A stretch of 64,000 nucleotides of DNA from Gottfriedia sp002574545 (lineage in GTDB: Bacteria; Bacillota; Bacilli; Bacillales; Bacillaceae_G): the NCBI GenBank assembly GCA_052180195.1, contig CP197469.1; one strand, written 5' to 3'. The translations under genes and the position numbers were made by a program. The notes under the pieces were generated by a model that saw only the letters and a list, made by a program, of their open reading frames with translations, was not told where the DNA came from and did not search any database. Below, one piece after another: positions 51,136 through 60,349 of the stretch. Within the stretch, counting starts at the first letter, position 1. Every line of letters starts with the position of its first letter.

Positions 51136-51393
51136 TTAATTAGAAGTATTTTGATTTTGTTCTTGGTTTCGTTTCTTTTTTAGTTTTTTCATATACGATA
51201 GGACGATTTTAGCAACTCCGAATGGTACAGTAAAAAAGAAAATTAAAACATAATCTTCACCTACTAGCTCTGTTTTGCTAAGCTTTATATTCATTAGTAG
51301 ATGAGGAAAATGATCGCCATTATATAAGTCGATCCCTTCCAATAAACACATCTCTAGTATAAATAAACATAGAAAGACCCAAAACACCTTCAA
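51136..51393 (-). CDS. Small membrane protein, unknown
   Basis: About 85 residues: two hydrophobic segments (near the start, VFWVFLCLFILEMCLL, and YVLIFFFTVPFGVAKIVLSYM) and a basic, Asn/Gln-rich tail. I do not recognise the family. TTG 51393 has GAGGTG 7 bases before it; an ATG at 51408 gives five more residues but has no SD. It converges on the ger operon with a shared terminator, which is a weak hint of a role in sporulation or germination. Confidence 0.55.
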   Translation of the reverse strand: MKVFWVFLCLFILEMCLLEGIDLYNGDHFPHLLMNIKLSKTELVGEDYVLIFFFTVPFGVAKIVLSYMKKLKKKRNQEQNQNTSN

Positions 51394-51743
51394 TGCACAG
51401 CACCTCATTTATAATGACTAATTACTATTATTTTGGTATTCGATGGCATGGAATATACGGAAAGTTAAGGGGATTGGAAGAAAAGTCTATGAATTTCTAT
51501 TTTTAAAATTCAGCTAATAATACAAGGAAAGAAAGTGGGGAATAGTTGATTAAGAAACTTACCGTCACAGCTCACATAGAGTAATGGGAGTAAAACAGGT
51601 AAGCAATTGAGCTGTTTCATTATTGGTTTGCGTTAAGGTACAAAATAAGATAGTATTATATTTATAGCGCATAGAAGCTGGTCTTAAGACTTGCTTCTTT
51701 TTTATTAACAGAATGAATCTTTACAAATGGAGGACTACATAAA
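51394..51743 (+). other. Intergenic region upstream of fabZ
   Basis: No gene seen in 350 bases. A terminator-like hairpin, AGAAGC..GTCTTAAGAC..GCTTCT with a following TTTTTT, stands at 51673-51703, about 40 bases before fabZ. TTGCGT and TAGTAT near 51631-51660 could be a promoter feeding it, so this may be a leader attenuator. Confidence 0.4.
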
Positions 51744-52166
51744 ATGTTAGATATTAAAGCAATTAAAGAAATTCTTCCTCATCGTTACCCATTTTTATTA
51801 GTAGATCGTATCATTGAGCATGAAGAAGGTAAACGTGCAATTGGTATTAAAAATGTAACAGCTAACGAAGAGTTTTTTAATGGTCATTTCCCTGATTATC
51901 CTGTAATGCCAGGTGTACTAATTGTAGAAGCTCTAGCACAAGTTGGAGGAGTTGCGGCGTTAAGCCTTGAACAAAATAAAGGAAAACTAGCATTATTTGC
52001 TGGTATCGATAATTGCCGTTTTAAAAGACAAGTAGTACCAGGTGATCAGCTAAGACTAGAGGTTGAACTAGTGAAAATGCGTGGACCAATTGGTAAAGGT
52101 AAAGCAGTAGCAACAGTTGACGGACAAATTGCTTGCGAAGCTGAACTTACATTTGCACTTAAATAA
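51744..52166 (+). CDS. fabZ: 3-hydroxyacyl-ACP dehydratase FabZ
   Basis: Dehydrates 3-hydroxyacyl-ACP in fatty-acid elongation. The 140-residue hot-dog protein has the opening LPHRYPFLLVDRI and the catalytic His48 and Glu62 in GHFPDYPVMPGVLIVEALAQ. SD GGAGG. The B. subtilis gene lies after mbl-flhO-flhP; here the flagellar genes are absent and a ger operon takes their place. Confidence 0.95.
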   Translation: MLDIKAIKEILPHRYPFLLVDRIIEHEEGKRAIGIKNVTANEEFFNGHFPDYPVMPGVLIVEALAQVGGVAALSLEQNKGKLALFAGIDNCRFKRQVVPGDQLRLEVELVKMRGPIGKGKAVATVDGQIACEAELTFALK

Positions 52167-52270
52167 GTGAATAAAAAAGAAGCATATTTTTTGAAAAAAT
52201 AGGCTTCTTTTATTAAGTAAAAATTGAAACTGGGATTATCACAATATAATAATCCCAGTTTTTCTTCCTA

Positions 52271-55027
52271 TTAAACACCTAACAACTCAACAAGTTCATC
52301 CATGGACAATTCTGTAATCCATTGTTCGCTCGTTATAATTGTATCGTTAAGTGATTGTTTCCGTTGTAGCATTTCATCAATTTTTTCTTCTAGCGTTCCA
52401 ATCGTTACAAATTTATGGACTTGAACGAATTTTGTTTGCCCGATTCTGTAAGCCCGGTCAGTTGCTTGGTTTTCAACTGCTGGATTCCACCAACGATCAA
52501 AGTGCATTACGTGGTTTGCAGCTGTTAAGTTTAATCCAGTTCCACCAGCTTTGAGTGAAAGAATAAACACTTTTACATCGCCGTTTTGGAAGCGAGAAAT
52601 CATATTATCCCTAGCAGTTTTAGGCACACTACCATTTAAGAATAATACCTCTTCTCCAAATTTTGCTTGGATTGCTTCTTTAAGCATATCACCCATTCTC
52701 ACATATTGAGTAAAGATTAGACAGCTTTCTTTTTGTTCAAGAATTGGGTCAATTAGTTCGAATAGGCGCTCAACTTTGCTTGATCTCTCTTCGAATTCAA
52801 CAAGCTGTGATTCTTTTAAGAATAAAGAAGGGTGATCACAGATTTGTTTTAATTTATTTAGCATCCATAAAATGCGGCCTCGACGTTCGATACCAGTTAA
52901 TGTGTCGATTTGTTTTAAGCTGTCTTGAACAACTTGTTCGTATAATGCAGCTTGTTCAACTGATAAAGGACAAAGCATCTTTTGTTCTTGTTTTGGTGGA
53001 AGATTTAAAGCGACATCTTCGTCTTGCTTTGTTCTTCTTAGTAAGAATGGTGAAATTAAACGATGGACAGCATTGATCTTTTCTTCATCTCGGTCTTTTT
53101 CAATTGGGTTTACATAATTGCTAGCGAAACGGTTTAATGAACCAAGATATCCTCTATTAATAAAATCAAATATTGTCCAAAGCTCAGTTAAGCGGTTTTC
53201 CATTGGAGTACCAGTGAGAGCAATGCGGTGCTCGGCTTTTAAACCACGAACTGCGCGAGACTGTTTTGTCATTGGATTTTTTATGTTTTGAGCTTCATCA
53301 AGAACGATACTTTTCCAAACATATTGCTCTAGGTCTTCATAATCTAACACGCTTAAAGCATAGGAAGTGATGACAATATCGACATCTCTTATCATAGAAA
53401 ATAAGTCCTCACCTTTTAAACGGTTACCTCCATAATGAACGTGTACAGTTAAATCAGGATAAAATAATTCAATTTCTCGTTTCCAGTTGTTGATCACAGA
53501 AGTTGGGCAGACAATCAATGACGCCCCTCGTTTTTCTTCGTTTTCTTTGCGATAAGCCAAATAAGAGATCGATTGAATTGTTTTACCAAGCCCCATATCG
53601 TCAGCAAGTAGTGCACCAAATCCCATATTTTTTAGATGAACTAACCATTCGAATCCTTTTTGCTGATATGCTCGTAATGTTGCTTGCAGACCATGAGGAA
53701 CATTAAGCTTAGGAACTTCCGAAATGGATGTTAATCGTTTCGTTAGTTCTTTGAATACATCATCTACTTCAATTTCAACTTCGGCAAAAGGTGAATGATC
53801 GTCCTCAGGTTGTTCAGTCCCTTGCAGTAGCTCATGTTGAAGGACTTCGTGAAATCTAAGGCCTTGCTTTTCAGCCTTTGCCATCATTTTCTTCATACGT
53901 GCAATAAAAGCAGGGTCAAGTGCAATCCACTGACCGTTAAACTGAATTAAACGTCTTTGATTTTCAACAAATTGCTGGAATTGTTGTTCTGAAAGCTCCA
54001 TTCCATTTGTGGATATTCGCCAGTTGAAATCAACTAATGTTTCCATATTAAAAAATGATTTTCCGGCAGGCTTACCTTTTACACTTGCTTTTAAGGTCAT
54101 CTTATTTTGTTTTAAAGCTTGCCACCAACTTGGTAAAAGAACTTGAATATTTGCAGAAAGTACTTTTTCACTATCTTCCGTTAAAAATGTCCAAGCTTCC
54201 TGTTCACTTAAAACTTCCTTTGGCTTATCATCATCGATTAAGTTTGGTGCTAATAAACCTACGCCTTGGAATGTTCGATCCAAATACTCAGCATAAGATG
54301 AATGCTTTTTATGTAATGATTCATGTCCGTTATATTCATATGGTTTTATCGTTTTTCGTTCGTCTATTAAATAGGTACGTAAATTCCAATCATCATGTTC
54401 ACTCATTGGCTCTTCAAGTACTAATCGAATTGAAAATGGAACGTCATCGTCTCGTAGCCCGATTTTTACGTGCCAATCGTCTTCATCAATACTATGTGTG
54501 AGTTGTTGTTTTATATAACTTGGATTGTGATACAAGCTCCTAGCAATATCCCATCGTTTAGACTGTAATGATTCTATTTCAAACTGCTGTTTAATTGCAG
54601 AAGAAACCAATTCCTGTAGAGTTGGTTCTAATTGTTCATATCCATCAACTTTCCATAACTCCTCGCCAGACTGATAATGAGCAAAACTTGGCGAAACGTG
54701 TCCCTCATTAAAATCATCATATAATCGTGAAATTACCGAATGAAACTCATTAGCTTCATCTAAATAAGTAATCTCTACTAATGAGTTTTCTTGATGTTCT
54801 CTAAAAAAAGTAAGTGCTTCGATTGGAGTTAAAAGAATTCCTTCAATCTGACCGACTCGGGTCGGCTGCAATAATGTCCCATAATATGAAGGTTCATGCC
54901 ATTGAAACACTAGATGCTTCCATGCTGTTACCGGTAAAATGACACCGTGACTTTGCATTCCATAAATGAGTAAGCCTTTTCGCTCGACCCATTTTACGGC
55001 AATACTAAGATTTGCTAGTCGCTTCAT
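52271..55027 (-). CDS. ywqA: SNF2-family DNA helicase YwqA
   Basis: A 918-residue Swi2/Snf2 ATPase. The bacterial SNF2 N-terminal domain covers about 1-430. The motor starts with Walker A ADDMGLGKT (475-483), has the DEAQ box in VLDEAQNIKN, SALTGTPMENRLTELW-type motif III (ALTGTPMENRLTELW), and the second RecA lobe with GGTGLNLTAANHVMHFDRWWNP and DRAYRIGQ. It probably remodels or translocates on DNA during repair or transcription. It overlaps the downstream end of the SWIM gene by 23 bases, so the pair are coupled. Confidence 0.92.
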   Translation of the reverse strand: MKRLANLSIAVKWVERKGLLIYGMQSHGVILPVTAWKHLVFQWHEPSYYGTLLQPTRVGQIEGILLTPIEALTFFREHQENSLVEITYLDEANEFHSVISRLYDDFNEGHVSPSFAHYQSGEELWKVDGYEQLEPTLQELVSSAIKQQFEIESLQSKRWDIARSLYHNPSYIKQQLTHSIDEDDWHVKIGLRDDDVPFSIRLVLEEPMSEHDDWNLRTYLIDERKTIKPYEYNGHESLHKKHSSYAEYLDRTFQGVGLLAPNLIDDDKPKEVLSEQEAWTFLTEDSEKVLSANIQVLLPSWWQALKQNKMTLKASVKGKPAGKSFFNMETLVDFNWRISTNGMELSEQQFQQFVENQRRLIQFNGQWIALDPAFIARMKKMMAKAEKQGLRFHEVLQHELLQGTEQPEDDHSPFAEVEIEVDDVFKELTKRLTSISEVPKLNVPHGLQATLRAYQQKGFEWLVHLKNMGFGALLADDMGLGKTIQSISYLAYRKENEEKRGASLIVCPTSVINNWKREIELFYPDLTVHVHYGGNRLKGEDLFSMIRDVDIVITSYALSVLDYEDLEQYVWKSIVLDEAQNIKNPMTKQSRAVRGLKAEHRIALTGTPMENRLTELWTIFDFINRGYLGSLNRFASNYVNPIEKDRDEEKINAVHRLISPFLLRRTKQDEDVALNLPPKQEQKMLCPLSVEQAALYEQVVQDSLKQIDTLTGIERRGRILWMLNKLKQICDHPSLFLKESQLVEFEERSSKVERLFELIDPILEQKESCLIFTQYVRMGDMLKEAIQAKFGEEVLFLNGSVPKTARDNMISRFQNGDVKVFILSLKAGGTGLNLTAANHVMHFDRWWNPAVENQATDRAYRIGQTKFVQVHKFVTIGTLEEKIDEMLQRKQSLNDTIITSEQWITELSMDELVELLGV

Positions 55028-56636
55028 TGACTAATTTTCCTTTCTTTAATTCCTCTTGAAGTGCACGTAAACGAATAAATTGAGATTCAATATACTGTAT
55101 ATAGAACTCCCACTCATTCATACGTTTTAATTTTTTATAATTTGTTCTTAGTTTTTTTAAATATCGAACAGCTATTTTATAGTTTGCTCGGCCTTTTAAC
55201 TCAATGTAATAAATAACTAAGTGATGATAGATTGGTAATACAGATTGAGGTGAGTACTTATGTACTTCCTGAAGGTCATGTTTATCAATGTAATCAGGAT
55301 TGTAAGAATATAATTGCATTTGTAGCTCAGCCCATCGTTTGTATTCTCGATTATGCATTAAATAATCAGTATACTGCATTACACTATATGGAAGAAGTGC
55401 TTGATAAACTACCTCTAGTCCGGACGTTTCATTCGTATAAAAACTATTGTACTCATAATTAGTAAGGAAATGTTTCGCGAAAGCAGTTTTTGCATATTCA
55501 TCATCGCCAATTTTTAAAAAGTGTAAAAGCATTTCGTAATATAATGGCAAAAATAATGTTAGTCGATCTGTTTCATTATTTTTTCGAAGACTTTCTATCC
55601 AGTAAGTAAAGCAATAGAGAGTACGTTCATTATTACTGTATTGCTTTATTAAAGATAGCATTGTTTCATCTTCTTTTAATAAAAAATATAGATGGGCTTT
55701 TCCTAAATCTGCATAATAACTGTCTTCAACCTTTGATAAAGTTTCTAAATCCTTATATAAAATCTTTGGATTATTTAATAACTCTTTATATACATAACGA
55801 AAAGCGTTATATCGAGGAACTATACAAAGGTTTCTTTCTAGTAAAAGAGCTTGCAACTGCTCCCGAAGAACCTCTTCGTATTGAATAGAAACAGAACCCC
55901 CAGTTAAATTATGTAACTGCCTACTTACTGCATCAATTTGATTTTCTAACATTGTCATTTCGCGAGGTAAATGCGCATTGTCGTAAACTGTACTTTGAAT
56001 TTCGATTTGACCGACCATTTTATTCATTGTAAAAATTGATGCAAGTAACTGGTATTGCAGTTTTTCCTTTTCTTGACGTGGTTGTTGATTCAATAATCCA
56101 TGATAAAACCGTTCATATAATGGATAAACAAAATAAACATCTTGGTAAAATGAGGTTCTTTGCTGTTCGATATATTCCTTATACTTTTGCTCAAACAACG
56201 CAACTGTCTCTTTAGGTCGATCCTGCTCAAGCATACTCATTTGATCCAATAGTTGGCGTCCAGTCATGATATTTGGGATTCTTTTTAAAGAAGACTGTTT
56301 AAACTTCCTCATAATATCTCCGACTAAAGAAAACGAAGCGGCAGCATAGCAAAGTAGTGCAATTTGGTGTTGACACGGAGGAGCTTCGTAGCAATCACAT
56401 CCATTTTGATCATGATTTTCAATATGTAGAATTGGTAAATGGATTTGATCTCCTTCTTCAACAACACCAACTAGTCGGCCTTCACGTACCGACACATTGT
56501 ATACTTGACCTAAACGATACAACTGCAGGCCAGTATCAACAAGCTCGGCGTCCCTCGTATTTTGAGGAGAAAGCTTTGAAAAAAGTGAATATGAAAGTTC
56601 ATAAATAATATCTTTACTTAAATCACGCTGAAGCAT
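55005..56636 (-). CDS. ywqB: SWIM zinc-finger protein YwqB
   Basis: A 543-residue protein with the SWIM motif CxCx5CxH near its N-terminus (Cys80, Cys82, Cys88, His90 in CDCYEAPPCQH). The rest is helical with TPR-like stretches rich in Tyr and Leu. SWIM proteins commonly pair with SNF2 helicases, and this gene overlaps ywqA. The start at 56636 follows AAGGAGG by six bases; an upstream ATG at 56660 lies before that SD and is unlikely. Confidence 0.88.
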   Translation of the reverse strand: MLQRDLSKDIIYELSYSLFSKLSPQNTRDAELVDTGLQLYRLGQVYNVSVREGRLVGVVEEGDQIHLPILHIENHDQNGCDCYEAPPCQHQIALLCYAAASFSLVGDIMRKFKQSSLKRIPNIMTGRQLLDQMSMLEQDRPKETVALFEQKYKEYIEQQRTSFYQDVYFVYPLYERFYHGLLNQQPRQEKEKLQYQLLASIFTMNKMVGQIEIQSTVYDNAHLPREMTMLENQIDAVSRQLHNLTGGSVSIQYEEVLREQLQALLLERNLCIVPRYNAFRYVYKELLNNPKILYKDLETLSKVEDSYYADLGKAHLYFLLKEDETMLSLIKQYSNNERTLYCFTYWIESLRKNNETDRLTLFLPLYYEMLLHFLKIGDDEYAKTAFAKHFLTNYEYNSFYTNETSGLEVVYQALLPYSVMQYTDYLMHNREYKRWAELQMQLYSYNPDYIDKHDLQEVHKYSPQSVLPIYHHLVIYYIELKGRANYKIAVRYLKKLRTNYKKLKRMNEWEFYIQYIESQFIRLRALQEELKKGKLVNEATSKS

Positions 56637-57323
56637 TCGATGCCTCCTTACTCGAAACATTCTTTATTGGTAATTATACCCCAAACAAATACGATACACA
56701 TAGCCGAAAAGGGAAAAAGTAAAAGTTGACATAGATTGTTAATACTATTATAGGAATAAAAATTAAAAGCAAGGGGTCTAGGAATCTCAAATAAAAACCA
56801 ACGAACTGAATAAATTCAAAAAATAAATCGCTCTAATATGTAAAATCCTCATAGTTTCAACTAAATTCTATGAAAACATACCTATTTAAATTAAATAAAG
56901 TAATATGGATGGGGGAAAGTGTAAAGCAATTGCTACAAAATGATCAAATAAAAGAAATATAGCTTGTTCACTCCCGTAAAAGGAGGACACGGTGGATTAA
57001 AGACAGGTATATTGCAGCAAAAACACCTTACAAAATAGTTACTTTAGTAGTATTAGGAGAAGAATGATCGGTTGGTTTAAACCTCTAACGACAGTAAAAA
57101 ATAAGGTCATTTTTTAATAAAACTTATAAAATTTAATTATTCTTCGTGCACAATTTGTTTTTCATTTCATTTTATGTTACCATAGGTACATACTTAATAA
57201 GAAATTGGTTAATTCAATTCATGTGTTAAAAGGGACGAATTTTCATCCTGTTCTAATGTGTGTATTTTTTCTTAACAATACTCATTAAGTGTAAAAAAAC
57301 AGGTATAAATGGAGGTTCGTACA
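56637..57323 (+). other. Long intergenic region upstream of the cold-shock gene
   Basis: Nearly 690 bases. It contains a promoter (TTGACA 56726-56731, 17 bases, TATAGG 56749-56754), a small broken reading frame (56870-57067), and an AT-rich stretch that would be the cold-shock leader. No other gene was found on either strand. Confidence 0.5.
56870..57067 (+). pseudogene. Small reading frame split by an amber codon
   Basis: From ATG 56870 the frame runs 30 codons (MKTYLFKLNK...NDQIKEI) to TAG 56960, then a further 34 codons in the same frame (VHSRKRRTRWIKDRYIAAK... VVLGEE) to TGA 57065. Both halves have protein-like composition. No SD precedes the ATG. I do not recognise it; it could be a decayed gene or chance. 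Confidence 0.3.
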
Positions 57324-57524
57324 ATGAACACAGGTACAGTTAAATGGTTTAATGCAGAAAAAGGTTTCGGATTCATCGCTGTTGAAGGTGGAGACGATGT
57401 ATTCGTACATTTCTCAGCTATCCAAGGCGAAGGTTTCAAATCTCTTGAAGAAGGCCAAAAAGTAAGCTTTGAGATCACTCAAGGTAACCGTGGCGCTCAA
57501 GCTGAAAACGTAGTTAAATTATAA
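57324..57524 (+). CDS. Cold-shock protein (CspA family)
   Basis: A 66-residue single OB-fold RNA chaperone. RNP1 is KGFGFIAV and RNP2 is DVFVHFS; the start MNTGTVKWFN and end AENVVKL are those of Bacillus Csp proteins. ATG 57324 follows TGGAGG; the in-frame ATG at 57309 overlaps that SD. A long AT-rich leader upstream is typical of cold-inducible csp mRNAs. Which paralogue (CspB, C or D) cannot be fixed from sequence here. Confidence 0.95.
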   Translation: MNTGTVKWFNAEKGFGFIAVEGGDDVFVHFSAIQGEGFKSLEEGQKVSFEITQGNRGAQAENVVKL

Positions 57525-57547
57525 TTTTCACTTCTTTAGTGAAATAA

Positions 57548-57584
57548 AAGGCTGCTAGCATTTTTGTTAGCAGTCTTTTTTTTT
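57548..57584 (+). terminator. Terminator after the csp gene
   Basis: GGCTGCTAGC attttt GTTAGCAGTC with wobble pairs, then nine T residues. Confidence 0.85.
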
Positions 57585-57757
57585 ATTTGTTTGGAGATGT
57601 AAAGTGGAAACGAATTCGACTAAAAAATAAAATGTTCAAAGCTGTAAATAAAACTGTCAAATATGAAAAATTCTTCCAATTTTTTATTATAATGGGATAG
57701 AATCAATCTTCTCCCTCTAAGTATCCAGGGAAAGTTACTGTTAAGTTTAAAAACCAA

Positions 57758-57787
57758 TAAAAAAAGAGCTTAAAGTTAAGCTCCTTT
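57758..57787 (-). terminator. Terminator after the CarD-like gene
   Basis: On the minus strand GGAGCTTAA ctt TAAGCTC followed by TTTTTTT. Confidence 0.82.
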
Positions 57788-57800
57788 TCTAAGTAAATCT

Positions 57801-58277
57801 TTATTTTAATGCAGAATCGATTAATTCAGTTGCTTCAAGCTGCGAAATGCCTTTAATTAAGCTAAGTTCACCAACAAACATGCGTTTGGCCGTGTCTAGC
57901 ATTTCTCTTTCACTTGGATTTAAAGGTTTTTCCCTACTTTGTAGTGTTAAATCACGTACAACTTGAGCACCAGCGAGCAATTCGCCAGACTTTAATTTTT
58001 TCATATTTAAATCATATTTTTGTTTCCACGATAAGGAATCGTCGGGAAGACCATTTGAGAAGTCATCTAAAACATTATTTAAATGTTCTTTGTCTTCAAC
58101 TAAACGAATTTTCGTATTTGACACTTTACCTTGAGGGACCATCAACTTTAAATTGCTGGATGGTATGTTGATTATGTAGTACTGTTGTGTTACACCTTGT
58201 ATAACTTTCTCTTCGATGGAATCAATTACTGCAGCTCCCTGCATTGGGTAAATAATTTGATCGCCAATTTTGAACAA
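57801..58277 (-). CDS. CarD/CdnL-family transcription regulator
   Basis: A 158-residue protein: the N-terminal RNA-polymerase-interacting CarD_TRCF domain (FKIGDQIIYPMQGAAVIDSIEEKVI... to about residue 65) and a helical C-terminal DNA-binding part. Such proteins bind RNAP beta and stabilise open promoter complexes, notably at rRNA promoters. TTG 58277 follows GGAGGTG by six bases and gives the family start MFKIGD; the GTG at 58286 lies in that SD. Confidence 0.88.
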   Translation of the reverse strand: MFKIGDQIIYPMQGAAVIDSIEEKVIQGVTQQYYIINIPSSNLKLMVPQGKVSNTKIRLVEDKEHLNNVLDDFSNGLPDDSLSWKQKYDLNMKKLKSGELLAGAQVVRDLTLQSREKPLNPSEREMLDTAKRMFVGELSLIKGISQLEATELIDSALK

Positions 58278-58479
58278 TGTACCCACCTCCGAAAATTCTT
58301 ATAACTTAAGTATAACATTAAAAAATGAAATATCAAAATTTATATGATATCATCTATAAAATAAACCTGTCAATAATTTTTATGTATATTTTTTTACTTT
58401 TTTGGGGATAAGATGAACATGTCAGATGGTCGTGGACATAATATAAGAAAGAGACTGTCGAAAGGAGGTTAGGTTACTA

Positions 58480-59400
58480 ATGAATTTTCGTGTAGTTATT
58501 TTTATCGTTACAGTACTTACTTTTTTTACAACGACCACCGGATGTAGCCAACAAGAGCAAAGAGAGCTAGAGAAACTTCCAGTTGGCGTATTACTAGCGG
58601 CATCCGAGCTATCTTATGAAGCATTTCTAAATAAAGAAATAGGCAAAAGTTTAAGAGAACATAAAGGGATTGTAGATCCATTACTTACTCAAGTCCATGA
58701 GAATCTTAGCGAATATCGACTTGTTTCTATTACATCAGGTAATATTGGATTTTCAGCAATAGCATTAAAAAACAATAAAAATAATAGTTTACTATTTGCA
58801 TTTAGTGGATTAAAGAAAATCAATTTACAAGATATTTATCAAAAATTAGTTGAATTTGAGACCCCAGAGAATGGTTCACCAATTGTCGTAGACCAACAAG
58901 CTCAGCAAGCATATGATTGGGTTACATCAATATTAACTAAAAAAGAGAACAACCATTCAAGTGTATATGTTACTGGACATTCCTTTGGAGGTTATTTAGC
59001 TCAATTTGTAGGTTATCAGCTGAAAAATGATAAAAAATTGAAAAATCATCTATTTGTACAGGGTGTTACTTTTAACTCATTAGGTGTACTTTTAGATGAT
59101 GGTTCGAAAAAACTTCATGCAAAGTCACAAAAGATCCAAAAAACGTTTAAACCACTATTTACAAACTACATTGTAAAGGGTGATCCACTGGACTACGCCA
59201 ATAAAACTTTCTTTAAACAAATTACTGGGTACTCACTCCAGCATCTAGGTAATGTAAAATATATTACAGTTGATGAGAATTACAAAACGTCTTTAACGGC
59301 TTTAGAAAAAACAACAGATTTATGGACAAAAGCAAGATTATTGAAACCTTTGTACCCATATCACGATTTGGTTGAGTTTGAGGGTGCGTTTTGGAAATAA
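58480..59400 (+). CDS. Lipase class-3-like lipoprotein
   Basis: A 306-residue exported alpha/beta-hydrolase. The signal peptide ends at a probable lipobox (TTTGC, Cys22; not a perfect LAGC). The nucleophile elbow is GHSFGG (Ser168), followed by YLAQFVGYQL. VVDQQAQQAYDWV upstream and the late Asp/His candidates (GDPLDYANK; PYHDLVEF) fit the triad of a lipase 3/Mbeg1-like fold. Substrate unknown. SD AAAGGAGG. Monocistronic between divergent and convergent neighbours. Confidence 0.75.
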   Translation: MNFRVVIFIVTVLTFFTTTTGCSQQEQRELEKLPVGVLLAASELSYEAFLNKEIGKSLREHKGIVDPLLTQVHENLSEYRLVSITSGNIGFSAIALKNNKNNSLLFAFSGLKKINLQDIYQKLVEFETPENGSPIVVDQQAQQAYDWVTSILTKKENNHSSVYVTGHSFGGYLAQFVGYQLKNDKKLKNHLFVQGVTFNSLGVLLDDGSKKLHAKSQKIQKTFKPLFTNYIVKGDPLDYANKTFFKQITGYSLQHLGNVKYITVDENYKTSLTALEKTTDLWTKARLLKPLYPYHDLVEFEGAFWK

Positions 59401-59413
59401 AAATGAACAATTA

Positions 59414-59447
59414 GAAAGCTACTACCTGTAAAAGTAGTAGCTTTTTT
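59414..59447. terminator. Terminator shared by lipase-like and haemoglobin genes
   Basis: AAAGCTACTAC ctgtaaaa GTAGTAGCTTT, T run on the plus strand and AAAG-flanked on the other. Confidence 0.85.
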
Positions 59448-59457
59448 AATGAAGTTA

Positions 59458-59820
59458 TTATTTATATTGTATGTCATCTCTAAGTGATTCGACCTTCGTT
59501 AAGGCTTGATCAATATCTGCCTCGCTTACCCCAAAGTGAGCTAAAGCATCATGGAGATGGGTAGCAATTGCATTAAAATGTTCAGGTTGAATATTCATTC
59601 CTTCATGGGCTTTTGACATGGATTTACCAGTATATTTATTTGGTCCACCTAATGCAAAGCTAATAAATTTCGTTTGATGACGGCGTTGCTTGTCCATATC
59701 CGTTTTATCAAAGAAATGATTAACTGTTTCATCTTTTAGTACTAATTCATCATAAAAATAATCAACTACTTTTCCAACTGTTTCTTCTCCGCCATATTTT
59801 TCATAAAGAGTTTGTTCCAT
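59458..59820 (-). CDS. Group I truncated haemoglobin
   Basis: A 120-residue globin with a 2-over-2 fold: YEKYGGEETVGKVVDYFYDEL (A and B helices, B10 Tyr region), FDKTDM, RRHQTKFISFALGGPNKYTGKSM (E helix and loop) and proximal His72 in KAHEGMNI. These bind O2 or NO and are linked to NO detoxification. ATG 59820 follows AAAGGAAG; the frame stays open for 55 codons upstream but that part reads as hydrophobic, untranslated sequence. Confidence 0.9.
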   Translation of the reverse strand: MEQTLYEKYGGEETVGKVVDYFYDELVLKDETVNHFFDKTDMDKQRRHQTKFISFALGGPNKYTGKSMSKAHEGMNIQPEHFNAIATHLHDALAHFGVSEADIDQALTKVESLRDDIQYK

Positions 59821-60349
59821 ATAATAGCTTCCTTTCAATGTAGGATATGAGTAGAATCCCCTAAAATTGGTGAAATATAACAAATTATTTACAGTAATTG
59901 ACCTTCTTAATAATAATTTATAAAAGACTAATAGAAAAAGTGGAAGGAAAAAAATTAAAATTTGACCTAACTTGAAAAATATCAAATAGTGTTACATACA
60001 TTTATTAATAAGAAATAAAGGATTTGTAATGAAGAATTGTTCTATAAAATGGAAAATTAATTAAAAGATGAGTATTTGTGCTTACTAATTTAAACTTTTA
60101 AGTATAATTTACACTTTAATAAATCTTATTATTTTTTTAAAATTTAAAATTATTTTACAATAAAGGATAACTATCGTTGACTTGTTCTTTATAAAGAATT
60201 AAAATGGTTTCATAATACTTATTTTCAGTAGTTTTGAGTTCGTTTTAGAGAAAAAGAAGATTTTATTTTTTTAAGTGTTTGTTCGTTATATAGAATTACT
60301 AGTGCTTTAGTACTGTTCAGTTATTTCTTTAAAAATTGAGGAGGCAGTA
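59821..60349 (+). other. AT-rich intergenic region upstream of the exopolysaccharide genes
   Basis: 529 bases with no gene seen. It holds the globin gene's upstream region on the minus strand and, at 60177-60205, the promoter of the polysaccharide operon. The rest is featureless A/T-rich DNA, possibly a leader for regulators of biofilm genes. Confidence 0.5.
60177..60205 (+). promoter_or_regulatory. Promoter of the exopolysaccharide operon
   Basis: TTGACT (60177-60182), 17 bases, TAAAAT (60200-60205), about 145 bases before the first gene. Confidence 0.7.

Noticed and set aside
59821..59985. N-terminal membrane extension of the truncated haemoglobin
   Set aside because: The frame is open upstream, but a good SD sits before ATG 59820 and the globin starts there at the usual place.
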